A stretch of DNA of 64,000 nucleotides from Planctomycetota bacterium. Its GTDB lineage: Bacteria > Planctomycetota > UBA1135. This document shows positions 24,472-33,849 of the stretch, piece after piece (the first letter of the stretch is position 1; every line of letters starts with the position of its first letter). The notes under the pieces were generated by a model, which saw only the letters and a program-made list of their open reading frames with translations, was not told where the DNA came from and searched no databases. The stretch is taken from positions 62,001 through 126,000 of the forward strand of contig JAQBXR010000004.1 of assembly GCA_027623295.1 (NCBI GenBank), given 5' to 3'. The position numbers and the translations under genes were made by a program.

Positions 24472-27400
24472 TTAAGCCTTCACCGGTTCCGGTAATCCGT
24501 AAAACGACTGCAAACTCGCCACTTCTGTAGTCCCAGCGCGCAAAGCCTGAATGCCTTCGACGGCGGCCATGGCGGCGGCCATGGTGGTGAGGCAAGGGAT
24601 GTTCACTTGATAAGCATCGGAGCGAATCATGCCATCGTCGTGGCGGGTGACTTTTCCGTGCGGGGTGTTAATGATCAAGTCGACTTCTTGGTTCTTAATC
24701 AAATCCACTACGTGCGGGCGTCCCTCATGCACCTTGTTGATGCGCTCTACCGGAATGCCGTGTCGTTTGAGGATTTGATAAGTGCCGCCGGTCGCGACAA
24801 TCTCAAAGCCCATATCGACCAAGCTGCGCGCCACCATGGTGACGTTACGCTTATCCGCATCCTTCACACTGATGAAGACCTTGCCTTCGGTCGGCAACTT
24901 GCGTCCGGCAGCATCTGATGCCTTGGCGAAGGCCATGCCAAAGCTGCTGTCGATACCCATGGCTTCGCCAGTCGAGCGCATTTCTGGACCAAGGTCGGCG
25001 CGTGCTCCGGCAAACTTAGCGAATGGGAAAGCCGGTGCTTTCACAGCCACATGGTTTTCAGGAATGACTTCCCGTACACCAATCTCCGAGAGCTTCTTGC
25101 CCGCCATGACTTGCGTGGCATAAGCAGCCAGTGGTACGCCGGTTGCTTTGGCCACAAAGGGCACGGTGCGTGATGCCCGCGGGTTCACCTCAATGATATA
25201 AACCGTTTCGCCGCGGACCGCGAACTGCACATTCATCAAGCCAATCACACCGAGTTCCAGAGCCATCATCTTGGTGGATTCACGGATTTCTTCGAGGATG
25301 TACTCCGACAAAGTAATCGGTGGGATGGCGCAGGTGGAGTCACCGGAGTGGATACCAGCTTCCTCAATGTGCTCCATGATGGCGCCAATCACCACTTCGG
25401 TGCCGTCGCAGATGCAATCAACATCGACTTCGACTGCGTCTTCCAAGAAGCGGTCAATCAGCACGGGGCGTTCTGGTGAAGCCATGACGGCTTCTTTCAT
25501 GTAGCGACCGAGGTCGCGTGCGTCGTAAACGATTTCCATCGCGCGGCCGCCGAGTACATAGGAAGGGCGCACCAATACTGGATATCCGATGCTGTCGGCA
25601 ATCACCGTGGCTTCTTCTGGACTGCGCGCCACACCGTTCGCCGGTTGGCGCAAGCCAAGCAGATGCAGCATTTCGGAGAAGCGCTCGCGGTCTTCCGCGC
25701 GGTCAATCGCATCCACGGGAGTGCCCAGAATCGGAACTCCAGCTTTCTCCAAGCCTTCTGCAAGGTTGAGTGGAGTTTGCCCGCCAAACTGCACAATCAC
25801 GCCGCGCGGTTTCTCACGCAGGCAGATTTCCAACACATCTTCATGAGTGAGTGGCTCAAAGTACAGGCGGTCAGAAATGTCGAAGTCGGTCGAAACCGTT
25901 TCCGGGTTGGAGTTCACCATGATCGATTCAATCCCCATTTCACGCAGCGCCATGGAAGCGTGCACGCAACAGTAATCAAATTCAATGCCCTGGCCGATTC
26001 GGTTTGGACCGCCGCCAAGAATGATGACCTTGTCAGCTTTAGAAACCGCGACCTCTTCCGAACTGCAATCGTAAGTGGAGTAGAGGTAGGGAGTCGCTGC
26101 TTCGAATTCTCCGGCGCAGGTATCCACCAAGCGATAACCTGGACGTACACCTAAGTCTTCGCGTCGGGCGCGCAGTTCCGCTTCAGGAATTCCAAAGGCT
26201 TCGGCTAAACGATCATCGGAGAAGCCGCGGCGTTTCCAGGAGCGCATTTCATCGGCGCTGACTTCCGCCAAAGACCTTCCTTCAAGCGCGGCATCGGTCA
26301 CCGCGAGGTCGCGTAGGAAAGTAAGGAACCAGGGGTCGATACCCGATAAGCGATGCACTGTCTCCACGCTGTAATCGCTGCGGAAGGCATCGTAAAGCGC
26401 AAACAAACGGCCGGGTGCTGGACGCGCAATCTTCTGCGGCAATTCGTCCGCTTGGAAATTGCGTTTCTTGCCGGAGAAACCAGAACGTCCGACTTCCAAG
26501 CCCCGTAGCGCCTTTTGGAAAGCCTCTTCAAAGGTCCGTCCAATTGCCATGGTTTCGCCCACGGACTTCATTTGCGTTCCCAAGGTGGTGTCTGCCAGCG
26601 GGAACTTTTCAAATGCAAAGCGCGGCATTTTCACCACCACGTAATCCATCGATGGCTCGAAACAAGCCGGAGTGACTTTGGTGATGTCGTTCTCAATTTC
26701 ATCGAGGGAATAACCCACAGCCAACTTGGCCGCGAACTTTGCAATCGGGAATCCAGTTGCCTTGGAGGCAAGTGCGGACGAACGCGACACCCGAGGATTC
26801 ATCTCAATCACCACCAAATCGCCGTTCGCGGGGTTTACCGCAAACTGCACATTGGCACCGCCGGTCTCCACGCCAATTTCGCGCATGATGGCGAAACTCG
26901 CATCGCGCATACGCTGGAATTCGCGGTCGGTCAGGGTTTGCGACGGCGCCACGGTAATCGAATCGCCGGTATGCACGCCCATGGGGTCGAGGTTTTCAAT
27001 CGAACACACAATCACGCAGTTGTCTTTGCGATCACGCATGACCTCCATTTCGAATTCCTTCCAGCCGATCAAGCTCTTCTCGACCAGCACCTCACTCACT
27101 GGGCTCAAGCGCAAACCGCGCGCCATAATCGCTTCGAATTCCTCAACGTTGTAAGCAATGCCGCCGCCTGATCCACCCATGGTGAACGCAGGACGAATCA
27201 CGCACGGCAAACCAATAATGCCCATGGCTTCACGGCCTTGCGCCATGGTACGCGCAATTTTACTCGGCGCACTTGCCAGCCCAATCTTGTCCATGGCTTG
27301 ACGGAATTTCTCGCGGTCTTCGGCTTTATGAATGGATTCGGCGCGGGCGCCAATCATTTCGCAATTGAACTTGTCGAGCGTGCCATCTTCGGCAAGCGCA

Positions 27401-27699
27401 AGTCCAACATTGAGCGCGGTTTGCCCACCAAGAGTCGGGAGGATGGCATCGGGCCGCTCCTTCTCGATCACTTTGGCAACGAACTCCGGTGTGATCGGCT
27501 CGATGTAGGTGACATCGGCCATCTCCGGGTCGGTCATAATCGTCGCCGGGTTGGAGTTGACGAGGATGATACGAAACCCGTCTTCCCGCAGCGCCTTGAT
27601 CGCTTGGGTGCCAGAATAGTCGAATTCACAGGCTTGACCGATGACGATCGGGCCTGAACCTAGGATGAGGATGGAGTTTAGGTCAGTCCGGCGGGGCAT
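24472..27699 (-). CDS. carB: Carbamoyl-phosphate synthase large subunit
   Basis: 1,075 residues, the usual length. The two homologous ATP-grasp halves are clear ('[20 protein letters not shown]' start, '[20 protein letters not shown]' at the second half), with '[20 protein letters not shown]' and '[20 protein letters not shown]' metal-binding stretches. The C-terminal MGS-like allosteric domain has '[18 protein letters not shown]'. The enzyme makes carbamoyl phosphate from bicarbonate, ammonia and 2 ATP for pyrimidine and arginine synthesis. carA is not adjacent. TAGAAT on this strand at 27720-27725 is 20 bases before the ATG. The 246 bases between carB and aroB hold no other feature I can support. 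Confidence 0.97.
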   Translation of the reverse strand: MPRRTDLNSILILGSGPIVIGQACEFDYSGTQAIKALREDGFRIILVNSNPATIMTDPEMADVTYIEPITPEFVAKVIEKERPDAILPTLGGQTALNVGLALAEDGTLDKFNCEMIGARAESIHKAEDREKFRQAMDKIGLASAPSKIARTMAQGREAMGIIGLPCVIRPAFTMGGSGGGIAYNVEEFEAIMARGLRLSPVSEVLVEKSLIGWKEFEMEVMRDRKDNCVIVCSIENLDPMGVHTGDSITVAPSQTLTDREFQRMRDASFAIMREIGVETGGANVQFAVNPANGDLVVIEMNPRVSRSSALASKATGFPIAKFAAKLAVGYSLDEIENDITKVTPACFEPSMDYVVVKMPRFAFEKFPLADTTLGTQMKSVGETMAIGRTFEEAFQKALRGLEVGRSGFSGKKRNFQADELPQKIARPAPGRLFALYDAFRSDYSVETVHRLSGIDPWFLTFLRDLAVTDAALEGRSLAEVSADEMRSWKRRGFSDDRLAEAFGIPEAELRARREDLGVRPGYRLVDTCAGEFEAATPYLYSTYDCSSEEVAVSKADKVIILGGGPNRIGQGIEFDYCCVHASMALREMGIESIMVNSNPETVSTDFDISDRLYFEPLTHEDVLEICLREKPRGVIVQFGGQTPLNLAEGLEKAGVPILGTPVDAIDRAEDRERFSEMLHLLGLRQPANGVARSPEEATVIADSIGYPVLVRPSYVLGGRAMEIVYDARDLGRYMKEAVMASPERPVLIDRFLEDAVEVDVDCICDGTEVVIGAIMEHIEEAGIHSGDSTCAIPPITLSEYILEEIRESTKMMALELGVIGLMNVQFAVRGETVYIIEVNPRASRTVPFVAKATGVPLAAYATQVMAGKKLSEIGVREVIPENHVAVKAPAFPFAKFAGARADLGPEMRSTGEAMGIDSSFGMAFAKASDAAGRKLPTEGKVFISVKDADKRNVTMVARSLVDMGFEIVATGGTYQILKRHGIPVERINKVHEGRPHVVDLIKNQEVDLIINTPHGKVTRHDDGMIRSDAYQVNIPCLTTMAAAMAAVEGIQALRAGTTEVASLQSFYGLPEPVKA

Positions 27700-27945
27700 G
27701 ATGCGCTCAGGGTTGCGCCATTCTAACGATGCCTTGGGGTGGAAGGTTAGAAGGTGACTCCCAGTATCTATCCTGGGGGGCGAGGCTAATGGATCACCTG
27801 ACTCACTCTGGCCTGCCCCGATCTCCGTACAACTAACAAGGTGACAGTCGACTAGGGTTTGTGCTCTCTAGGGGCATCAAAAGGAACTATTGGCGAAAAC
27901 TCCCAGTGAAAGCGGAAATCTTCGCGAACTTTTTATTCTCTTGAC

Positions 27946-29031
27946 TTAGCTTGTCGATGCCAAGTATTGCCGCATGCTCGTGGCGACCTCGTTAGCGTCG
28001 ACGCCTTGGACGAGTAGGCACGTACCGGGTTTGACCGGAAGAACCAAGTCCAGCCGTCCGTGCGCTGCTTTCTTATCCCGTAGTAATAGCTTTTCGAGAG
28101 CTCGCTTGCTTGGCAATGTGCCAGGAAACTCGGTCTTCATGCCATTGCGGGCCAAGAAGTCGCGCACTTCCAGTGCATATTGGGGGCGGCACAGCTCCTG
28201 CTCCACGCTCATCTCTAAAGCGCAGAGTAGGCCAAGGCCGACGGCTTCACCGTGCCTCAACTTGCGCGGACCCGCCGACGTTTCCAGCGCATGTCCAAAG
28301 GTATGTCCGAGGTTGAGCAACTTGCGTTCTCCACCTTCCAGTGGATCTCGACGCACCAGCTTTTGCTTAAAGCGTGCGCACTGTCCAACCAACTCGCTAA
28401 GTTCTGCACTGCCGCGCTGCAGCTTGCTGGGAGTCGTGTTGGTCAAGCTGCGGTACATGCTTGCGCCCGACAACATGGCGGTCTTCAACACTTCTCCCAT
28501 GCCAGAGCGCCATTCGCGAAGCGGGAGGGTGCGTAGCATTTGCACATCGGAAACCACAAATCGCGGGAAATGAAATGCGCCAAACAGATTCTTGCCTTCC
28601 CCCAAGTTCACCGCAGTCTTGCCGCCGATCGAGGCATCGGCCATCGCAAGAAGCGTGGTGGGAACGACTCCCCACTCGATGCCACGGAATAGATTCGCCG
28701 CAACAAAACCCGCTAAGTCCGAAGTCACGCCGCCTCCTACTGCAATCAAGAACGATTTCCGGTCAGCGCCTTGACGCACCAACTGAGAAGCCAATTTCTC
28801 TGCCGACTCCAAGGTCTTGCGTGCCTCTCCAATCGGTGCGAGCAAAACGGTTGCGGTAAACCCAGCATCTTTTGCAGCTAGGACGACCTTACGGCCCACC
28901 ACTTCTTCGGTCTTGCGGTCCATGACCACAAACACCTGCGATGGCTTTGGGCGCAAAGCCTGCAATCGAGCAGCAAGTGCCGAGCGTAGGACTCCGCGAC
29001 TATTTTCGAATTTGGTGTTTATATCGCTCAA
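27946..29031 (-). CDS. aroB: 3-dehydroquinate synthase
   Basis: 361 residues. The NAD-binding part has 'AVGGGVTSDLAGFVAANLFR' and 'VPTTLLAMADASIGGKTAVN'. The zinc-binding part has 'GMGEVLKTAMLSG' (Glu) and two histidine stretches, 'NLGHTFGHALE' and 'LRHGEAVGLGLLCALEM'. This is the second step of the shikimate pathway, from DAHP to dehydroquinate. It overlaps the preceding gene (unknown two-helix protein) by four bases, so they share an operon that starts with the glutamine amidotransferase gene at 31084. Confidence 0.96.
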   Translation of the reverse strand: MSDINTKFENSRGVLRSALAARLQALRPKPSQVFVVMDRKTEEVVGRKVVLAAKDAGFTATVLLAPIGEARKTLESAEKLASQLVRQGADRKSFLIAVGGGVTSDLAGFVAANLFRGIEWGVVPTTLLAMADASIGGKTAVNLGEGKNLFGAFHFPRFVVSDVQMLRTLPLREWRSGMGEVLKTAMLSGASMYRSLTNTTPSKLQRGSAELSELVGQCARFKQKLVRRDPLEGGERKLLNLGHTFGHALETSAGPRKLRHGEAVGLGLLCALEMSVEQELCRPQYALEVRDFLARNGMKTEFPGTLPSKRALEKLLLRDKKAAHGRLDLVLPVKPGTCLLVQGVDANEVATSMRQYLASTS

Positions 29032-30371
29032 GAATCATTCCGTCGTGCTGCACGACGTTCTGCGACCTTTGCCAAAGCAAGGTCACTTGCTTTCTTATCG
29101 CGCTTTATCAATAGAAATAGGAGGATTCCAATTACAATTGCGATCGCCAAAAACATGATGATTATTTGCCCTGCAAAGGGCGGCGTGATTTTTTCCTGAG
29201 TAGCGGCATCGATCACTACGAAGACTGGAGTGCGCAAGCGATTCCCTTCGGTGTCTACATAGGCCCAAAGCATGAGGAAATAGCCGTGATAAATGATGGG
29301 GCCCTTGCTTTCGCCAAAATCGAAAACTCCCGGGGCTTTTAGGTGGGTTAAGTTCGTGCCAACCAAGTCATTGCGAATCCAAGCAGAGGAAATATTTTTC
29401 TCCCTTAGTGGGTTTTCACCAAGCTGGTTTTTGCTGGCTTCACGCACCATGCCACCAAGTTCAAACATGCGGCCGCGGAAAATGGCTGGATTTTGGACTA
29501 ATGCCTTCAGCGTCTCTTCGTCCAGGACAATCGAGTCTTCGATAGCTTTCGCGTGGAGTTCTTCATCGTGCCCGACGGTACGCGCTACATTGAGCAAATG
29601 CCAAAGGTAAGGATCGCGGTCCAGCTTTGTCGGATTGTTATCCGTTCCGATTGGGTGGTCGCGGACATCGATCAGAAAATCCGGAGAAGGCTCGGTAATC
29701 GGAAGAGCTGGTGCAAAGGAGGGCTTGAGACCTCGTCCAACAAAGAGCGGAGTTAATAGAGATTCTTCTCCAAACGTTTCTTCGTAATATTTGAAGAAGT
29801 AACCATCGGCTAGGGAAAAGTTTTCGGAGAGTTCAATTGAGTCAGACCCCGAGATGTCAACGAAGCGAAACTTGTAACCCTCAGCAGTTTCGAGAATCCA
29901 CCAAATTTCTTTCTCCGCACCGGCTCCGATTTCACGCCGGTCCAAAATTTTCCCGCGCATTCGGAATGGTTTCCCTCGAGCTTCGTTGGACCTTTCAAGG
30001 CCACCCTCAAATGGGAATTCGGGTTCACCCAGGTAATAGAGCCAGGATCCGACTAATGGTTTTGCGGCATTCTTGAAGCTTTCAAAGGCTTCGCTCTCGA
30101 TAACATTGCACGCAGCCGACGATGAGTCGTCGATTAGCTTTAAGATTTCAGGATCAATCTTTTGTAGCAAATACCCATAGTCCGTTTCTTGAGTCCAAGT
30201 TTTTTCCGGTGCTTCCGCTGATTTTCCCACGCGGTCTTGGACCACAAAGATGATGGCAAAACAAAGCGCAATACCAACCGCTGACACGATTAACTTGCGT
30301 TTTTCTTTATGTTTAGCCTCAGCGAGCTTGCGCTCCATCAGCCGACGTTTTTCTTCTCGGTCCAGGGTCAT
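29028..30371 (-). CDS. Two-helix membrane protein between aroB and a glutamine amidotransferase, function unknown
   Basis: 447 residues from the ATG at 30371, whose first base is shared with the upstream stop (TAATG). A longer reading to 30458 exists but would overlap that gene. After a basic coiled start (MTLDREEKRRLMERKLAEAK) there is a helix at about 26-44 (KLIVSAVGIALCFAIIFVV), a large domain of about 340 residues on the far side of the membrane, a second helix near the C-terminus (IIIMFLAIAIVIGILLFLL), and a basic tail rich in R and A. The topology is a periplasmic loop held by two helices. I recognise no motif. Co-translation with aroB and the amidotransferase is clear but does not define a role. 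Confidence 0.8.
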   Translation of the reverse strand: MTLDREEKRRLMERKLAEAKHKEKRKLIVSAVGIALCFAIIFVVQDRVGKSAEAPEKTWTQETDYGYLLQKIDPEILKLIDDSSSAACNVIESEAFESFKNAAKPLVGSWLYYLGEPEFPFEGGLERSNEARGKPFRMRGKILDRREIGAGAEKEIWWILETAEGYKFRFVDISGSDSIELSENFSLADGYFFKYYEETFGEESLLTPLFVGRGLKPSFAPALPITEPSPDFLIDVRDHPIGTDNNPTKLDRDPYLWHLLNVARTVGHDEELHAKAIEDSIVLDEETLKALVQNPAIFRGRMFELGGMVREASKNQLGENPLREKNISSAWIRNDLVGTNLTHLKAPGVFDFGESKGPIIYHGYFLMLWAYVDTEGNRLRTPVFVVIDAATQEKITPPFAGQIIIMFLAIAIVIGILLFLLIKRDKKASDLALAKVAERRAARRNDS

Positions 30372-31084
30372 TACTTTTTGTAGTTGCGTGCCGCATCTGC
30401 GAAACCGGAAAACATGGCACGGGTAGCTTGGGAGTCCGGAGCGCGCTCTGGATGCCATTGCACACCCAACGCGAAGGTCTTTCCAGGCAGTTCGACGGCC
30501 TCTAGGGTGCCATCGTCCGCCCAGGCAGAGGCCTTAAGGATAGCGCCAGGGTCAATTAGCGCCTGATGATGGAAACTCGGCACCAAAAAATCGTTGGTGC
30601 CGACCAGTTGTGCGAGCAGGGAGCCAGCACACGGTTTGACGGCGTGCTCAAACCCTTTGGTGTGCCCGATGAAGTTCTCCATATGCTGCTCAAAAGGCGC
30701 ATCGTGGAGCAAACCCATCACTTGCATGCCGAAGCACACGCCGAACAAGGGCATGTCGCGCTGCAGGGTTCCGCGGACTAATTCCAAATTCATGGACTGC
30801 TGCTCCAGCGGTACCGGCTTACATTCGGCAGTGGGTGCTGGTCCGCCGTAAGGGCGCAGATCGAGGTCGTCGCCGCCAGTCATTAAAACGCCGTCGAGTC
30901 GATCCAGAATCGCATCGACATCGGCAGGCGGGGCGTCGCCAGGAATCAACACGGGAACCATGCCGGCCGCACGCAATACGGGCATGTAGCTGGTGAACAA
31001 CTGAAAGCGTCGTTGTCCTTCATACCAAGGGGCATCGAGCAGTTCGACGGTGACCCCAATCAGTGGGTGCGGTGAGTCCATCAT
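30371..31084 (-). CDS. Class I glutamine amidotransferase-like protein, gamma-glutamyl-GABA hydrolase (C26) family
   Basis: 237 residues from the ATG at 31082-31084; the open frame reaches 31327, but that extension lies over the divergent exchanger gene. The nucleophile is in LFGVCFGMQVMGLLHD, the catalytic histidine in GVQWHPERAP, and a 'GGDDLDLRPYGG' loop is present as in PuuD/peptidase C26 enzymes. Members hydrolyse gamma-glutamyl amides, as in polyamine breakdown. It is the first gene of a three-gene operon with an unknown membrane protein and aroB. Only 22 bases separate its start from the divergent exchanger gene. Confidence 0.85.
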   Translation of the reverse strand: MMDSPHPLIGVTVELLDAPWYEGQRRFQLFTSYMPVLRAAGMVPVLIPGDAPPADVDAILDRLDGVLMTGGDDLDLRPYGGPAPTAECKPVPLEQQSMNLELVRGTLQRDMPLFGVCFGMQVMGLLHDAPFEQHMENFIGHTKGFEHAVKPCAGSLLAQLVGTNDFLVPSFHHQALIDPGAILKASAWADDGTLEAVELPGKTFALGVQWHPERAPDSQATRAMFSGFADAARNYKK

Positions 31085-31106
31085 GGACCCTATACTAAGC
31101 GCCCGC

Positions 31107-32054
31107 ATGGCGTACCTGTACCTACTCCTCGGCCTTGCTGGCCTCTTGATTGGATCCGACCTCGCAGTACGCGGTTCGATTTCCTTGGCGCATCGCTGGG
31201 GATGGCCAGGATGGGCCACTGGCCTGTTGCTGCTCGCGGTTGGAACCTCGCTTCCGGAGCTATTCATCAGCATTGCGAGCGCCCCCGAGCACCCAGGATT
31301 GGCGCTTGGCAACATCTTTGGCTCCAACGCTTTTAACGTGGGCGTGGTGCTTGGCGCAGCTTTGTTGTTGAAGGGGAGTGCGCGCTTAGATGTTCACGCG
31401 GTGCGCCTGCCAACCCTCCTGCCTCTGGTGTTTGGAAGCCTGGCGGCGTTTTTGCTTATCGGCGCACCGCAAGAGATTTACTTTTTGAGCTTCCTGTTCT
31501 TGGTGGCTTATGGAGTCATGATCCGCCTGAGTATCGCTTTGCGCGGCGATGATTTACGCGAAGATGAGGAGGCTGCCCCAACCAAGGTATTCAACTTTCC
31601 GCTAGCCTTGGCGCTGACGGCGGCTGGCTTTCTGCTGTTGGCCTTTGCATCTACCTGGTTCCTCAATGGTGCATTAGACATCGCGAACCAATTGGGTTGG
31701 AAGGAAGGCTTTGCCGGTTTCATTATCACTGCGATTGGAACTTCGGCTCCAGAGTTGTTCACTTCGGTTCGAGCGCTGAAACTTGGCCATGCTGGCGCCG
31801 TCTTCGGTAATGTGGTGGGCTCCAACGCATTCAACCTTCTGGTCGCAGGCGGATTTATCGGTTTGCTGGCCGACGTGCAGGCACCACAAGAGGGCCTCTC
31901 CGCGCTAGTCATGGTCAACATGATTGCGACTTTGGTGTTGATCATCCCCGGGATTCTCACTAACAAAAATCGCGAAATCTCGATTAAGGCTTATCAAGGC
32001 ATGGGAGTGCTGCTGATTGGCGGCTATCTTGCCGGTGCCTTTTGGGTTTCCTAA
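31107..32054 (+). CDS. Na+/Ca2+ exchanger of the CaCA family
   Basis: 315 residues with about ten helices in two inverted halves. The alpha repeats are both present: 'VGTSLPELFISIASA' with 'GNIFGSNAFNVGVVLG', and 'IGTSAPELFTSVRA' with 'GNVVGSNAFNLL'. These bind the cations. I chose the ATG at 31107 (MAYLYLLLGLAGLLIGSD) because upstream codons lie inside the divergent gene and look noncoding. TATACT at 31091-31096 is ten bases before this ATG. The gene is followed by lpxD after 17 bases. Confidence 0.92.
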   Translation: MAYLYLLLGLAGLLIGSDLAVRGSISLAHRWGWPGWATGLLLLAVGTSLPELFISIASAPEHPGLALGNIFGSNAFNVGVVLGAALLLKGSARLDVHAVRLPTLLPLVFGSLAAFLLIGAPQEIYFLSFLFLVAYGVMIRLSIALRGDDLREDEEAAPTKVFNFPLALALTAAGFLLLAFASTWFLNGALDIANQLGWKEGFAGFIITAIGTSAPELFTSVRALKLGHAGAVFGNVVGSNAFNLLVAGGFIGLLADVQAPQEGLSALVMVNMIATLVLIIPGILTNKNREISIKAYQGMGVLLIGGYLAGAFWVS

Positions 32055-32071
32055 GCTGTTAAACTGCGCAC

Positions 32072-33112
32072 ATGAACCCTGGATGGACTCCCGAACCTGG
32101 AACTCCGCTCAACGCCGAGCAAGTTGCCGCTTTGGTCGATGGCACCCTCGAAGGGGAAACCGGACAATACTTCGAGCACGTGCGTGATCTGGAATCCGCG
32201 ACCAAGTCCGACGTTGTGTTCTTCCGTTCCGGCCCGAATGGAATTGGCCGCGCTCCAGCCCAAGCCGAACTCGAAGCCTTTCAAAATACGGCGGCTGGAT
32301 TACTGCTGGTGGACGCTCTCACCGATGCCAGTGGGCGCGCTTGCATTCGAGTTGCGAACCCAGCATTGGCCGCTGCAAAGTTGGCGCAGCATTGGGAATC
32401 TTACATTACGGAGACTGCCATGGGCATTCATCCAACCGCGGTGGTGGATAAGGCGGCTAAGGTTGATATCTCCGCGCGCATCGGACCGCACTGCGTGATT
32501 GCAGCGGGCGCCGTGATTGGCGCCCACGCGAACTTGGTTTCTGGTGTGCATGTAGGCGAAGGAAGTCGGGTCGGCGACGCTTGCGTTTTGAATCCAGGAG
32601 TGGTTCTTGGACCACGGGTAGAAATGGGTCAGAAATGTGTGGTGCAAGCCAATACAGTCATCGGCTCGGCGGGCTTCGGCTACGTTTGGAGCGGAAGTGA
32701 GCATGTGCACATGCCGCAAATGGGGGGCGTGCAAATTGGCGAGCGCGTCGAGATTGGCGCAAATTCATGCATTGACGCTGGTACTTTTCAGCCCACGGTC
32801 ATCGGCGATAACTGTCTACTCGACAACCATGTGCAGATCGGCCACAACAGCAAACTGGGTCGTTTCGTCATCCTGTGTGGCAAAGTTGGCATCAGTGGCA
32901 GTGTAGAAATCGGAGACGGCGCCATTTTTGCTGGATCTTCGGGTGCCGCCGGACATAATTCAATTGGACCAGGTGCCAAGATCGCCGTGAAAGCCGTGGT
33001 CACCAGCAATGTTCCTGCAGGAGCGACCTACGCCGGTAACCCTGCGGTGGATTACGGTTTACATCAGCGCATGCAAATTATGCTGCGGCGTATGGCCCGC
33101 AAAAAAAAGTAG
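32072..33112 (+). CDS. lpxD: UDP-3-O-acylglucosamine N-acyltransferase
   Basis: 346 residues. An N-terminal uridine-binding-like domain (about 1-110) is followed by a left-handed beta helix of hexapeptide repeats ('IGPHCVIAAGAVIGAHANLV' onward), with the catalytic histidine in QIGHNSKLG, 'GSAGFGYV' substrate loop and a C-terminal basic helix (QRMQIMLRRMARKKK). It adds the N-linked acyl chain in lipid A synthesis and so implies a lipopolysaccharide outer membrane. No other lpx gene is near. TAAACT (32060-32065) sits six bases before the ATG with no Shine-Dalgarno. Confidence 0.95.
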   Translation: MNPGWTPEPGTPLNAEQVAALVDGTLEGETGQYFEHVRDLESATKSDVVFFRSGPNGIGRAPAQAELEAFQNTAAGLLLVDALTDASGRACIRVANPALAAAKLAQHWESYITETAMGIHPTAVVDKAAKVDISARIGPHCVIAAGAVIGAHANLVSGVHVGEGSRVGDACVLNPGVVLGPRVEMGQKCVVQANTVIGSAGFGYVWSGSEHVHMPQMGGVQIGERVEIGANSCIDAGTFQPTVIGDNCLLDNHVQIGHNSKLGRFVILCGKVGISGSVEIGDGAIFAGSSGAAGHNSIGPGAKIAVKAVVTSNVPAGATYAGNPAVDYGLHQRMQIMLRRMARKKK

Positions 33113-33372
33113 GCTTTTAGGGTTCAATGACGGAGTTCCAGGAACTACGGAGCTGTATTACGGTCCAAGCTTCTTGGACCGCTCCTTTGGCGAGCCAGTC
33201 AATTTGGTCGTTCAGGTGAATCTAGGCTTGGTCGATTTCCATTGCCGGCAGTTACCTAGGGGGGGTGCCGAACATTTGGGCGCACTTTTTTACGCCCTAG
33301 ACGAAGAGGAAGTTGAAGCCGGCTTCCCGTTTCACGTGGAAGACTCTTCGGTCGCACCGCACTGCCCAGTGC
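33113..33372 (+). other. Gene-poor stretch after lpxD with a hairpin and a possible coding remnant
   Basis: No gene can be supported here. A perfect 9-bp stem with a three-base loop (cggtccaag-ctt-cttggaccg, 33161-33181) may end lpxD transcription, though it lacks a T run. One + frame stays open from about 33123 to 33440 without an ATG and contains fairly protein-like text (ELYYGPSFLDRSFGEPV, GGAEHLGALFYALDEEEVEA); it overlaps the 3' end of the Nudix gene on the other strand. It may be a decayed gene or chance. Confidence 0.3.
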
Positions 33373-33825
33373 TTAAGCGGCAAGCTGAAAATGCAGCTGC
33401 AGTAGATTCTGCCTGTGCAGGCTCGCGTCAAGAATCTTGAGCGCCTGATGGAAGGGGCACCATTCCCAGCCGGCAACAGCTCCGCGTAACTGGGGCTGCA
33501 CGCTAGGAGAACTGACCTGGACTCCAACGGGCCATTGCACCAGCTGCAAATCGCCAAGGTCTTGGATTAATCCGGTCGGTGGAGAAATGAAATCGAAGGC
33601 TTGGCTGAGCCCGGTTTCGGCGTGAACTTGGCGTAAAGCGGCATGCCGCAGGTCTTCATCCCAATCCACGGGACCGACCACTGGGCGCCACACCTTTTCT
33701 GCCGTCGGCGCGGCCTGAAGGAGCAGGTATTCTGGGCCACTACCGCTGTAACGGTAGAGGAATACGTGGACCTCATGGCGCTGGCCGAGATCACCAAACT
33801 GAGCGGGTGAGAATCTGCGTGACAT
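33373..33825 (-). CDS. Nudix-like hydrolase with a degenerate Nudix box
   Basis: 150 residues. The fold region starts 'HEVHVFLYRYSGSGPEYLLL'. The Nudix box can be aligned as G-x5-E-x7 in GPVDWDEDLRHAALRQVHAE plus TGL. Where the family has REUxEExGU, this protein has RQVHAETGL, so two of the metal-binding glutamates are replaced (E to Q, E to A). It either binds without hydrolysing or uses altered chemistry. Pyrimidine triphosphate-like substrates are usual for such short members, but I cannot assign one. Divergent from folC. Confidence 0.65.
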   Translation of the reverse strand: MSRRFSPAQFGDLGQRHEVHVFLYRYSGSGPEYLLLQAAPTAEKVWRPVVGPVDWDEDLRHAALRQVHAETGLSQAFDFISPPTGLIQDLGDLQLVQWPVGVQVSSPSVQPQLRGAVAGWEWCPFHQALKILDASLHRQNLLQLHFQLAA

Positions 33826-33849
33826 TGGAACTTCCTAGAAGCTTACCTC

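Noticed and set aside
24540-24590. Repeat ggcggccatgg near the 3' end of carB
   Set aside because: It encodes the alanine/methionine-rich helix of the MGS domain and needs no other explanation.
27700-27945. Possible riboswitch or attenuator before carB
   Set aside because: I could not draw a stable conserved structure, an anti-terminator pair or a leader peptide with arginine or pyrimidine-linked features.
31087-31327. 80-codon extension of the glutamine amidotransferase
   Set aside because: It covers the divergent exchanger gene; the family start matches the ATG at 31084.
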